64,000 bases of DNA from Fontibacillus panacisegetis (GCF_900102215.1 NZ_FNBG01000013.1:1-64000), one strand, 5' to 3'; counted from the stretch's first letter, positions 17,527 through 25,583 are shown. A program made the numbers and translations. The notes: generated by a model not told the origin, from the sequence alone.

Positions 17527-18705
17527 TTAATAAGTCAAAGCGTCCAATGCCTTGATGTGGGTCAGGTAACGGATGTTACTTGCTTCCTTCATCAATGTTG
17601 CTGGCAAGCCGCGAAGTGGAGTATTGTTGCCGCCAACGGTTGCTACTGCATCTTTACGACCCAAGCTTGCAAGTGTACCCGAGTTGATTGGGGAGAACGC
17701 TTCAAGATGCTTGTCGTTCAAGTACGCATATAGGTTATAACCTACCAGTTCACCCATTTGCCAAGCATTTTGTGCAGTTGGAGCATAAGGACGACCATCA
17801 GGGCCAAATGATACAGCACTATCACCTACAACAAATACATCATTGTGAGATGTCGATTGCAAGAATTCATTTACTGTAGCACGTCCACGGTTCACTTCAA
17901 GACCTGATTCGCCAACAAGCGGATTACCTTGTACGCCACCAGTCCAAACGAATGTATTAGCTACAATTTTTGATCCGTCTTTCAGATCGATAACGTTGCC
18001 TTCTACGTTTGTTACAGGAAGACCTGTAAGGAACTTAACGCCACGCGCTTCCAGGCTTGCAGTTGCACGTTCAATAAGATGATCAGGCAATACTGGAAGA
18101 ATTTTAGGACCAGCTTCAACTAGGAGCAGCTTGATTTCTTTTGGATCTACTGCATATTTCTTAGTGAGAGCAGGCAATTGGTCAACAATCTCACCAACCA
18201 GCTCAACGCCAGTCAAGCCGCCGCCACCAATCAGGATCGTTGCGTCAGCTTCATCTTTTGTTTTCGCATATTTTGCAATACGATCTTCAATGTGCTTGTG
18301 AATTTTGTTAGCATCTTCTGCTGATTTCAATACCATACTGTATTGTTCAAGCCCTGGAATTCCGAAGTAAGCTGTGATGCTGCCCAAGCCTACAACAAGT
18401 GTATCATAAGACAATGTAGTTCCATCAGACAGTTTCACTTCTTTTTTATCTACCGAGAAATTTTCAACCTTGGCAATGCGAAGATCGATACCTTTCCCCT
18501 TGAACAGTTTATCGAGCGGCAATGCAATGGCACGTTCCTTGATGCTGCCAGCAGCAAGACGATGTAGCTCAGTAATAATTTGATGTGTAGGGTATTGGTT
18601 AATAACGGTAACCCGCGCTTGATCCTTGTTCAAATATTTACGTACATTCAATGCGCTTAGAACTCCACCGTATCCGGCACCCAAGATAACAATATGTTTA
18701 GACAT
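17527..18705 (-). CDS. ndh: Type II NADH dehydrogenase (NDH-2)
   Basis: 392 residues, the same length as Bacillus YjlD. The first FAD-binding motif is IVILGAGYGGVLSA, the NADH-binding motif is ATILIGGGGLTGVELVGE and the second FAD motif is DVFVVGDSA. AQNAWQMG is the quinone-site block found in NDH-2. The enzyme feeds electrons from NADH to menaquinone at the membrane surface without pumping protons. The DUF1641 gene upstream on the same strand gives the conserved yjlC-ndh arrangement. It is likely to work with the cytochrome bd encoded further right. Confidence 0.95.
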   Translation of the reverse strand: MSKHIVILGAGYGGVLSALNVRKYLNKDQARVTVINQYPTHQIITELHRLAAGSIKERAIALPLDKLFKGKGIDLRIAKVENFSVDKKEVKLSDGTTLSYDTLVVGLGSITAYFGIPGLEQYSMVLKSAEDANKIHKHIEDRIAKYAKTKDEADATILIGGGGLTGVELVGEIVDQLPALTKKYAVDPKEIKLLLVEAGPKILPVLPDHLIERATASLEARGVKFLTGLPVTNVEGNVIDLKDGSKIVANTFVWTGGVQGNPLVGESGLEVNRGRATVNEFLQSTSHNDVFVVGDSAVSFGPDGRPYAPTAQNAWQMGELVGYNLYAYLNDKHLEAFSPINSGTLASLGRKDAVATVGGNNTPLRGLPATLMKEASNIRYLTHIKALDALTY

Positions 18706-18748
18706 AATTAATCTCCGTCCTCCGTTCTTACGTTATGAAAATAACACC

Positions 18749-19183
18749 TTAGTTTTGGTTCTTCTTTTCTCCGGCAACTTGAAGATATGCGTTCATGAAA
18801 CGGAAAATCTTCTGTGCCTCAGGATCCTTCAACATTTTCATCAAGCCAAAAACGCCGATAACCTCATGACTGGCTTCAGCACGATCTTTAGCTTCAATGA
18901 CAGTAGCAGCAAGGTCTTTAACTTTGCCTACTACTGGTCCAGCTATTTCTGTAATTGCTCCAACGGTATCGTTCTTCAAGACTTCGTCCGTAGCAACGGA
19001 TTTTGCAAAATCATAAGATTTCGTCAATGCACCTACGATTTCTGTTAACTTAGGCAGCTGTTGAATCAGAGCATTCAAGGATTCTTGAACCTCCGGATTT
19101 TGCAGCTGATCAAGAACATCGCGTTGTGCCTGGCTTGATGTTACTTCCTGTTCAGACTTAGTTTCTGTGGTCACTTCTGACAT
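18749..19183 (-). CDS. yjlC: DUF1641 protein, YjlC-like
   Basis: 144 residues, mostly alpha-helical and acidic at the N-terminus, with the DUF1641 core VLDQLQNPEVQESLNALI and GVFGLMKMLKDPEAQKIFRF. It lies 43 bp upstream of ndh on the same strand, as yjlC does in Bacillus. There the pair is under redox control by Rex, but no convincing Rex operator was found in the 220 bp upstream here. The molecular role of the family is not known. Confidence 0.88.
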   Translation of the reverse strand: MSEVTTETKSEQEVTSSQAQRDVLDQLQNPEVQESLNALIQQLPKLTEIVGALTKSYDFAKSVATDEVLKNDTVGAITEIAGPVVGKVKDLAATVIEAKDRAEASHEVIGVFGLMKMLKDPEAQKIFRFMNAYLQVAGEKKNQN

Positions 19184-19327
19184 ACCGATTCTCCTTTACA
19201 ATAAGCCAATTGCTTAATGATTTGGGGATTAAAGGGGAGCCCCATCCCTAATAAAAACTCTCAAGTTAGTGAAAAATGGTACAATTCACTGCTAAACAAC
19301 CCGTAGAACATTGTATCATATTTTACA

Positions 19328-19363
19328 TAAAAATAGTCATTAAGTATTTAACTTAATGACTAT
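19328..19363 (-). terminator. Terminator of the GltC-like gene
   Basis: ATAGTCATTAAG pairs perfectly with CTTAATGACTAT around a 7-nt loop. On the minus strand the stem is followed by TTTTTATG. Confidence 0.75.
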
Positions 19364-19405
19364 AAATTGTGCGATTTCGCATATCTTGCCCAACAAAGTA
19401 CTTAA

Positions 19406-20311
19406 TCATTCGTTTTTTTGAAGACCAAACATAGGGGAAATTTCCTTTAAAAAATCATAGAATAGCTTTTCCGTAGGAGGAAGCTCCCGATTAGCCGGAA
19501 TAATGACGCCAACATCCCGTGTTACTCTTGGTTCAACGACCGGTAGCGTTACGATTGTTGATGCAATATGCTCACTTAGCGCTATTTCTGGCAACACCGT
19601 CAAACCAAGTCCAGACGATACGAGACCCTTAATTGCATCAAGGTCATCGCCCTCAAATGTGACTTTTGGCTGGAAGCCCAGGTTGGAGCAAGCCTTCACG
19701 ACCATATCTCTAAGTACAAATCCCTCAGGGAACAATACGAAGGAATCATCCTTTAAATCACTTAATTTAACTGAGGTTTGATTAGCTAGTGGATGACCTG
19801 CCGGCAGCAGTGCTACAAAATTCTCCTCGAACAGCACCTCGCTCTTAATCTGGGCTTCATGAGGAACCGGACCCATAATTGCCAGATTCATATCACCCTT
19901 GACGACCCACTCTACAAGCTCCTTATAAGAACCATGCTGTAATTGAAAATGTACTAGCGGATACTTCTCTCGAAATCCGGATACCACCGTTGGAATCATC
20001 TGAGCTGCCAGGCTGCTTGGAAAACCAATACGAACCGTACCTCGTTCCGGATCAAGAAATTCACTAATCTCCTGCTGTGCATTATCAATCACCTTCATTA
20101 GGTGCTCCATATGTGACAAAAACAGCCGTCCGATCGGCGTCAGCTTTACTTTCCGTCCTTCATGAATGAACAAATCCACACCTAATTCCGATTCCAGCTT
20201 AAAAATTTGTCTACTGACTGCGGATTGGGATACATGCAGTGCATAAGATGCTTCAGTCACATGCTCCAGCTTTGCTACCTCTATAAAATATTGGATTTGC
20301 CTCAGCTCCAA
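19406..20311 (-). CDS. gltC: LysR family regulator, GltC-like
   Basis: 301 residues, as in Bacillus GltC (300). The helix-turn-helix is VTEASYALHVSQSAVSRQIFKLE and the effector domain covers about 90-295. Blocks such as ELRQIQYFIEVA, RGTVRIGFPSSLA, SFVLFPEGFVLR and DLDAIKGLVSSGLG are very close to GltC, the activator of glutamate synthase that senses 2-oxoglutarate and glutamate. The gltAB targets are not in the window, so this may be an ortholog that has lost its neighbours or a paralog with another target. gdhA lies 5 kb away. Confidence 0.75.
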   Translation of the reverse strand: MELRQIQYFIEVAKLEHVTEASYALHVSQSAVSRQIFKLESELGVDLFIHEGRKVKLTPIGRLFLSHMEHLMKVIDNAQQEISEFLDPERGTVRIGFPSSLAAQMIPTVVSGFREKYPLVHFQLQHGSYKELVEWVVKGDMNLAIMGPVPHEAQIKSEVLFEENFVALLPAGHPLANQTSVKLSDLKDDSFVLFPEGFVLRDMVVKACSNLGFQPKVTFEGDDLDAIKGLVSSGLGLTVLPEIALSEHIASTIVTLPVVEPRVTRDVGVIIPANRELPPTEKLFYDFLKEISPMFGLQKNE

Positions 20312-20479
20312 CTCGTCACCTCCGATTCCAGTTACTCCACAGTTACTAAATCAGCTATTCAGCATATCCGCACCATTCATTGCATTCTTACATGTCTGGT
20401 TAAATATTAAATCCCATTATATAAGTAAACAGAAGAGAACGAAAGGATTTCTTCCTTTCCATATCAATTCGATATATTA

Positions 20480-20538
20480 CCAAATTCAGTGCTTGCAACA
20501 ACACGAGACAGTCGTCCCGTGTTGATTGCAAAATTTAC
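20480..20538. repeat. Hairpin element, left copy of an inverted pair
   Basis: This segment is an inverted, imperfect copy of 21691-21744 (shared AAATTCAGTGCTTGC, then CAACAC...GTGTTG, then GCAAAAT). It forms its own stem CAACACG/CGTGTTG at 20498-20523. With the right copy it brackets about 1.15 kb holding three small genes. The surrounding 20312-20654 has no other feature seen. Confidence 0.7.
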
Positions 20539-20654
20539 CAGACAAAAAAGGAAAGCGAAGCGATTGGCAACATCTTGCATTCAGCATTACCCATCTTTCG
20601 ATTAGATGGACTGAAAGCTATCTCTGCATTCGCTTCCCTTAGTCAAAATATCAC

Positions 20655-20987
20655 TTAATCACCATACATCTTCATTTTTCTGGCAATCGCCTGAGCATAT
20701 GCCTTGTCTTGAAAATGTACAGTAAGCTGTTCCACCAATTCGTTTTGCTGCTTTAAATACTCTCTGCTGTATTCTTTAGCGAATTGCTTCAAGTCGCGCC
20801 GAAGAACAGGCTCAGCAAATGCATATGGCTCATTCTCTTTCAGCTATCTGAGACGGGAACGCGCCGCTGAATGCATATCAAGCGAGTTTTCAATTTCATA
20901 GCAATTATAGCGATAGATTACCCTATCCGAATCTACAACCGTTAATATGTCGCTATGATCGTCATAATGACATGCCCGAAGCTGCAT
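20655..20987 (-). pseudogene. Small unknown gene interrupted by an in-frame TAG
   Basis: From ATG 20987 (GGGAGGAG about ten bases upstream) the frame runs to TAA at 20655, interrupted only by TAG at 20844-20846 (codon 48 of 110). The first part has DILTVVDSDRVIYRYNCYEI. The second part is helical and charged (VLRRDLKQFAKEYSREYLKQ). Both halves look like one protein, so a point mutation is the simplest explanation; readthrough or a sequencing error are alternatives. It overlaps the end of the DUF6809 gene by 26 bases and was probably in the same operon. Family not recognised. Confidence 0.65.
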
Positions 20988-21270
20988 TCGGAACAAACTC
21001 CTCCCGATTACTCATCACCTCGATAAGCAGATTGGCTCCCAGCCTGAAACCATGCAAGAAAGCAGCTTCCACATGCATACTATCTACGCTATCACACAGG
21101 TCAAAATACTCCTCAAGCTCACGAAACGTTTCTTCCCCTAGTCGTTCACGCCATTGCTCCGTCTGTGCTGCCACTTGTCGGCTTACGGAGCGATATTCCG
21201 GCTGAGACGGTACAATGGTCTCAACGGGATGTATCTGCCCGCGGTACAGGGCTTCCAAAATTGTTTTCAT
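20962..21270 (-). CDS. DUF6809-like small protein
   Basis: 102 residues from ATG 21270, six bases after GGGAGG. MKTILEALYRGQIHPVE and the Ser/Arg-rich SRQVAAQTEQWRERLGEETF, followed by AAFLHGFRLGANLLIEV, resemble DUF6809 proteins found in mobile elements of Firmicutes. The recognition is from memory and could be wrong in name. It is predicted to be helical and cytoplasmic. It lies between the RHH repressor gene and the broken gene inside the hairpin-flanked cassette. Confidence 0.65.
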   Translation of the reverse strand: MKTILEALYRGQIHPVETIVPSQPEYRSVSRQVAAQTEQWRERLGEETFRELEEYFDLCDSVDSMHVEAAFLHGFRLGANLLIEVMSNREEFVPNAASGMSL

Positions 21271-21411
21271 GTTCATCCTCCCATTAATTATCATCGCATC
21301 GCTTGAATGAGATTCCTGCACATGGTAGGATATTTATGCAGTCTGCTTATTGAAGCGGTTGCGGGATAGGAAGTAGCGGTGTTCTTCGCGGGACTCACGC
21401 TGCTTCCTTCT

Positions 21412-21591
21412 TTATTTTTGGAGCTCGTCATACACCTTTTCAATCCCTTTGCGGACAATTGCAGAACGTGACGTATTCAGCTTTTCAGCAGAAGCATCAA
21501 GCTTGCTCATAATTTCCTCATCGACACGTATCTCAATCGTTTTGCTTTTGGGCTTGTCAGATGGAGGACGCCCCACCTTTTTAGAGGACAT
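21412..21591 (-). CDS. Ribbon-helix-helix (CopG/Arc-type) DNA-binding protein
   Basis: 59 residues from ATG 21591, preceded by GAGAGGTG. A basic, Pro-rich head (KKVGRPPSDKPKSK) is followed by the beta strand TIEIRVDEE and two helices (IMSKLDASAEKLNTSRSAI and VRKGIEKVYDEL), the standard RHH fold. Such proteins bind palindromes as dimers of dimers and regulate plasmid or mobile-element genes. Directly upstream is a perfect 40-bp palindrome laid over a strong promoter, so autorepression is very likely. It heads the short operon on the minus strand. Confidence 0.85.
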   Translation of the reverse strand: MSSKKVGRPPSDKPKSKTIEIRVDEEIMSKLDASAEKLNTSRSAIVRKGIEKVYDELQK

Positions 21592-21604
21592 CGCTTCACC
21601 TCTC

Positions 21605-21649
21605 TTTTTGTCCTGACAATAATATATTATTGTCAGGACAAAAAGTCAA
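21605..21649 (-). promoter_or_regulatory. RHH gene promoter embedded in a perfect 40-bp palindrome
   Basis: On the minus strand TTGACT (21644-21649), a 17-bp spacer and TATATT (21621-21626) form a near-consensus promoter. Bases 21605-21644 are a perfect 40-bp palindrome with arms TTTTTGTCCTGACAATAATA. It covers the spacer, the -10 and the start region, as expected for an operator bound by several RHH dimers. Confidence 0.85.
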
Positions 21650-21690
21650 CGTAATCATTCTGCCCTTTGCGTTTTTTTCTCGGCAGGTTA

Positions 21691-21744
21691 GGTATTTTGC
21701 AACACAAGGCCGCTGTCTTGTGTTGCAGCAAGCACTGAATTTGG
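21691..21744. repeat. Hairpin element, right copy of an inverted pair
   Basis: Inverted counterpart of 20480-20538. GCAACACAAG pairs with CTTGTGTTGC around an 8-nt loop (21699-21726). Compared with the left copy the stem differs by a compensatory A-T to G-C change, which suggests that the folded form matters. It could be a transposon end, an origin-of-transfer hairpin or a REP-like element. Confidence 0.7.
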
Positions 21745-21780
21745 ATATCCAAATTCGCTTGTTAGGGGCATGCCCCTAAC
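21737..21780. other. Two adjacent perfect 20-bp palindromes
   Basis: GAATTTGGATATCCAAATTC (21737-21756) and GTTAGGGGCATGCCCCTAAC (21761-21780) are each perfect and are four bases apart, next to the right hairpin element. They may be protein binding sites or part of a transfer or replication origin; no relaxase gene is nearby. Confidence 0.6.
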
Positions 21781-21976
21781 ACCTCACCTTTTTAAAAAAT
21801 GAAGTGTACAGCGTGAAGTTAGCGTACGAGCATTTACTTGCGTTTTTGTTTGAAACTAAGCGGTAGTAAGCAAATTAGCAATTCAAATATATTTTTTATA
21901 TGTTGATACGTTATCTTATAAATGCAGTGATAAGTTGATAGATTCATAGTATCGACAGGTCGTCTCCCCAACATTG

Positions 21977-22016
21977 AAGTGTAGTCATACACTTGAGGAA
22001 TATCATATAGATATTC
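21977..22016. promoter_or_regulatory. Two short palindromes upstream of the retron region
   Basis: AAGTGTA-GTCA-TACACTT (21977-21994) and GAATATC-ATATA-GATATTC (21998-22016) are perfect inverted repeats. They are candidate operators for the Xre protein encoded downstream. From 21781 to 21976 nothing else was recognised. Confidence 0.4.
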
Positions 22017-22065
22017 TACTTTCTAAGGCCGCATGTGGTTCGACCGACCGCCGTCATGCAGCGAA

Positions 22066-22095
22066 GCACCGCGCGCTGGGAGCTGCGCGCGGTGC
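22066..22095. other. Very stable GC-rich stem-loop
   Basis: GCACCGCGCGC pairs perfectly with GCGCGCGGTGC around an 8-nt loop, just before the candidate retron RNA. No T-run follows, so it is not a standard terminator. It may be a 5' part of the retron transcript. Confidence 0.5.
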
Positions 22096-22103
22096 GAAAT
22101 GAA

Positions 22104-22406
22104 TTTAGGTAGGTGTCCTGTATGCACCATCTTCTTCTAGGGAGGGAACTAAGCAACTATACTCTCTTAGTTCCAGAAGGAGACTGCCAATGCAGAAAAA
22201 GACACTGTCCATGTAGGACAACCCTCAAAGCACTAAAATTTCAAGAAAATCTCGCAACAAAAGAAAGCGTGCTCGGATAAGGCGTACTATCTTCAAGGTT
22301 TTATTTAAGTCCTTGGAACTTATCTTAATTATTGCGAAAATCTGGAGCACAGTTCGTGAGATTTTTAGAAAATGACTGGTGATGAACAAGGGAACCTACC
22401 TATTTT
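22104..22406 (+). ncRNA. Candidate retron msr-msd RNA
   Basis: A long-range inverted repeat, TAGGTAGGT (22106-22114) with ACCTACCTA (22394-22402), has partly matching flanks and encloses about 280 nt, as retron a1/a2 arms do. Inside are two folded modules. In module 1, TGTCCT/AGGACA encloses the hairpin GGAACTAAG/CTTAGTTCC (22145-22174). Module 2 is a rod: AAAATCTC/GAGATTTT (22246-22253 with 22358-22365), GTGCTC/GAGCAC, GATAAG/CTTATC and CAAGG/CCTTG. The region precedes an Xre gene and a retron-type reverse transcriptase. Branch site and exact ends are not determined. Confidence 0.5.
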
Positions 22407-22436
22407 CTCTTTTTAGGGCAAGAAAGGATGGTTTTA

Positions 22437-22751
22437 ATGATAGGTGATGTACTAAAAAGGACACGCGCAATCTACGGGTATAAAGCATCTGAGATGAGTT
22501 CCTTATTAGGTATTTCCAATAGTTATTTGTCGGAAATTGAAAACAATAAAAAACAGCCCTCATTGGATCTTCTTCAAAACTATTCAAAGGTATTGGGCAT
22601 TAAACTATCTTCATTGATTTTACTATCTGAGAATTTCGAAGAAGCATCCAAGAATGACAGGAGCCAGGAGTTTATAAAAAATATGATGCTTCGATTGATT
22701 AACTTCATGTCAAAAGACAAGGATGAACTTAGTGAGGAAAAAAAGGTATAA
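22437..22751 (+). CDS. Xre-family helix-turn-helix protein of the retron locus
   Basis: 104 residues from ATG 22437, eight bases after AAAGGA; ATG 22428 would overlap that site. The HTH_3 domain (about 3-60) reads VLKRTRAIYGYKASEMSSLLG, ISNSYLSEIENNKKQPSLD and VLGIKLSSLILL. A charged tail of about 40 residues follows. It overlaps the reverse-transcriptase gene by 29 bases, so the two were probably one operon. Some retrons carry an Xre-like partner as effector or regulator; whether this one is toxic or regulatory cannot be told. Its own frame is intact although the partner is broken. Confidence 0.82.
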   Translation: MIGDVLKRTRAIYGYKASEMSSLLGISNSYLSEIENNKKQPSLDLLQNYSKVLGIKLSSLILLSENFEEASKNDRSQEFIKNMMLRLINFMSKDKDELSEEKKV

Positions 22752-23690
22752 TATTAATCAATGCGCTTTATATAAATGCAGAAACAAACGAAGACTTACC
22801 GAAATTCTTCGCATAACAAATAAAGAACTGAGTAGAATTCATGAACTAATTCGATACTATTCATTTAATCGTGACAAGAAAGATGGAGATAAACGACTTA
22901 TAACAGCTCCCAATAATGCCTTAAAGAGAATTCAGAAACGCATTCTGAATTTATTTGCTTTTGTGGAAAGAGTTACATTGACAATGCAAAACTACACCAG
23001 AATTCAAAATACTTCTTAACAGTTGATATTCGCAAATTTTATGATAATTGTTCAAGAGAGTATGTGTATCGTTTTTTTCAAAATACCATGCACATGTCCA
23101 GTGATGTCTCTGCTCTACTTACTGACATAGTAACATTAGAAAAAAAAATTCCAACAGGTTGTCCAACGAGTCAGATAATCGCCTACTATGCTTACCATGC
23201 AATGTTTGAGGATATACATACTCTTGCCACTCAAAGATATGGATGTATTTTCACGTTGTACGTCGACGATATGACTTTTTCAAGTAATAGTTCCTTCAAT
23301 CCCAGTCAACTAAGCAATGATATAGATAAGATTCTAAGAAGATACGGACATAAACCAAAATACAGCAAGGTGAAATACTTTCCGAGAAGTAGCCACAAAC
23401 TCATTACTGGTGTTGTGGTGTCGAACAATCATAAATTATTAGTAGCCAATAATCAGCGAAAAAAGATTTATGATGGAGCAATGAAACAGCTAGACTTGAA
23501 GCTCCAAGGTGATTCTCTAAGAAAAGAGTTACAGACACTTAAAGGAAGAATACAAGCAGCAAAGAATGTCAATTCAAAAATCTTCCCCGAAATAAATCGT
23601 TTGGTTGACAATAGCATTGCAGACTTAGTCAACAATTATGATATACATAACAACTGGAATCGAAGCGTTTGGAAGCAGGATTACAGATGA
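22723..23690 (+). pseudogene. Retron-type reverse transcriptase, frameshifted
   Basis: The N-terminal part (22723 to about 22960) has LIRYYSFNRDKKDGDKRLITAP and LKRIQKRILNLF. The rest lies in the next frame from about 22956: CGKSYIDNAKLHQNSKYFLT, VDIRKFYDN, IPTGCPTSQ, the catalytic LYVDDMTFSS, and ITGVVVSNNHKL, which matches the VTG motif that marks retron RTs. Between RILNLF and GKSYIDN, family members usually have some 12-15 more residues, so a small deletion that broke the frame is likely. All catalytic Asp are present in the second frame, which ends at 23690. A sequencing error could also explain a simple shift. Confidence 0.85.
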
Positions 23691-23771
23691 TTTAAAAAAA
23701 GGGATCTAAGGAATTCGTCCCCTCTAATCAATTAATTCCGCTTAATAGCATACTCGCAAAAACAAATCACC

Positions 23772-23816
23772 GGGCTGTTCTCACCGTAGATTTTCTCTAC
23801 GAATGAGACACAGCCC
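23772..23816 (-). terminator. Terminator of cydABCD
   Basis: GGGCTGT pairs with ACAGCCC, with an inner CGTAGA/TCTACG stem, 16 bp past the cydC stop. A short T-rich stretch follows on the minus strand. Confidence 0.65.
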
Positions 23817-23831
23817 CTTTCCATACCCAAA

Positions 23832-25583
23832 TTACTCACTTGGACGATCCAGCTTATATAAATTACGATATCTAGGCTCAGCCTCAATCAGCTCAGCATG
23901 TGTTCCCCGCATAATGATTTTGCCGTGCTCCATGAAAATGATCTCATCCATCCATTCCGCGCCAACCAGATGGTGAGTTACCCATATCAGTGTTTTCCCT
24001 AGAGTGGTATGGAATATCGTCGACAACAGCTCGCGCTCGGTTCGCGGATCAAGACCAACTGTCGGCTCATCCAGAATTAACACCGGCGTATCCTGCAGCA
24101 GTACGCGTGCCAACGCCACACGCTGACGTTCTCCCCCAGAAAAACGCTGTCCCGTCTCCCTCATCGGGGTATCCAGACCATTGGGCAGACTTGCGATCAA
24201 TTCGCCAATCTGTGCCTGCTCAGCCGCCTTAAATATATCCTCATTCGAAGCGTCAGGACGCCCCAGCATAATATTGTTCGATACCGTCGTATCGAACAGA
24301 TGCGGGCTCTGATTCAAGACAGAAATGATCTTCGGCATATCATCTCCGAAATGAGATGATGGAATACCATTGATCGTAACAGTCCCTTGCGTAGGCTCGA
24401 TCGCCCCCATGATCAGCTTAAGCAACGTCGATTTACCTGCTCCGCTGCGTCCAATGATCGCCACACGTTTTCCTTGGGGAACGTCCAATGATACATCATC
24501 AACAGAATTCGCATCATTTGCTCCATATGCATAGGAAACCTGTTGAAGCTGAAAATGAGCTTTCCTCGAAGCAGCAGCTATATCTACATTCGCTACATCT
24601 GCAGGAACATGCATCTCTTCATCAGCATGATCCTCACCGGAAATTCTATTCAATCGGTTTAGCGATTCCCGATACTCAGGAATTCGTTGAACCGCTTCGG
24701 ATACTGGCAGGAATGCATCGGTCAAGGGAAACACAACGAGCACAAATGCTGCAATCATGACCGGATTCAAATCTCCGGTTGCCACTTGTCCTGCAGACCA
24801 ATAGATCATGGAAACAACAGCAAGCCCCATGACAAGCTGACCTATCAGGCTTCTCCATCTGCTCCACGCCCGAAGTTGTCGATCAATGGTCATAACCTTT
24901 ACTTCATCCTGTTCATATTTGCTCAGGAAGTCACCTGTTCTTCCGCTGATGACCCAATCGCCAATCCCCATCACGGCATCAGTCAGCTTTTGATATAACC
25001 CGTTCCGCTCTCTTTTAATATCAATATTCATCTTCTGGGTTAGCTTCAATGATATATAAGGAAGCACCGCAACAAGAATGAAAATATACAGGGCAATCAA
25101 CAGCGCAAAGGTTACATCAAACATGCCGATACCAATAACGGCTGCTGCATATAAAATCAATGCTATCAGACTTGGAAATACCGTGCGAATATATACGTTC
25201 TGAAGCTGCTCAATATCATCAGCCAGAGCACCCAAAATATCACCCGTCCGGAATCGCGAACGAATAAATAATGCTTGCGGCTCCAATATCTTGTATAAGC
25301 GAACCCGCATTTTCGATAGAATTCGTAATACCGTATCGTGCCCTACCAGCCGCTCCACATAGTGAATAACAGCCCGGCCAATACCGAACGCGCGTACTCC
25401 CACAATTGGCACATACACTAGAAGGATATTGTATGGCTGAGTCGCTGATTTGGAAATCAGGAATCCAGAAGTAAACATGAGCATCGAGGCTGCAAGCAGA
25501 GTCAACACGCCCAGAATCAGATAGAGCGCAAAGCGGCCGCTATACATTCTCATATACGGGCCTATCCAACGATCCTGTCTCAT
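23832..25583 (-). CDS. cydC: CydC, heterodimeric ABC exporter subunit for cytochrome bd assembly
   Basis: 583 residues: exporter membrane domain (about 15-310) and nucleotide-binding domain (about 345-575). The Walker A is GRSGAGKST, the signature FSGGERQRVALARVLL and the Walker B LILDEPTVGLD. It overlaps the end of cydD by four bases (ATGA). CydDC exports cysteine or glutathione, or by newer data handles heme, and is required for a functional bd oxidase. The linkage to cydAB on the same strand secures the identity over other ABC exporters. Confidence 0.92.
   Translation of the reverse strand: MRQDRWIGPYMRMYSGRFALYLILGVLTLLAASMLMFTSGFLISKSATQPYNILLVYVPIVGVRAFGIGRAVIHYVERLVGHDTVLRILSKMRVRLYKILEPQALFIRSRFRTGDILGALADDIEQLQNVYIRTVFPSLIALILYAAAVIGIGMFDVTFALLIALYIFILVAVLPYISLKLTQKMNIDIKRERNGLYQKLTDAVMGIGDWVISGRTGDFLSKYEQDEVKVMTIDRQLRAWSRWRSLIGQLVMGLAVVSMIYWSAGQVATGDLNPVMIAAFVLVVFPLTDAFLPVSEAVQRIPEYRESLNRLNRISGEDHADEEMHVPADVANVDIAAASRKAHFQLQQVSYAYGANDANSVDDVSLDVPQGKRVAIIGRSGAGKSTLLKLIMGAIEPTQGTVTINGIPSSHFGDDMPKIISVLNQSPHLFDTTVSNNIMLGRPDASNEDIFKAAEQAQIGELIASLPNGLDTPMRETGQRFSGGERQRVALARVLLQDTPVLILDEPTVGLDPRTERELLSTIFHTTLGKTLIWVTHHLVGAEWMDEIIFMEHGKIIMRGTHAELIEAEPRYRNLYKLDRPSE

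Noticed and set aside
19270..19305. Possible Rex site before yjlC (TTAGTGAA...TTCACTGCTAA)
   Set aside because: The half-sites are 11 bp apart instead of the short fixed spacing of Rex operators.
22066..22095. GC-rich stem-loop as an intrinsic terminator
   Set aside because: No T-run follows on either strand, and no gene ends nearby.
22246..22365. AAAATCTC/GAGATTTT arms taken alone as the retron a1/a2 pair
   Set aside because: They are continuous with an inner rod and leave no room for a separate msr. The outer TAGGTAGGT/ACCTACCTA pair encloses both modules and fits better.
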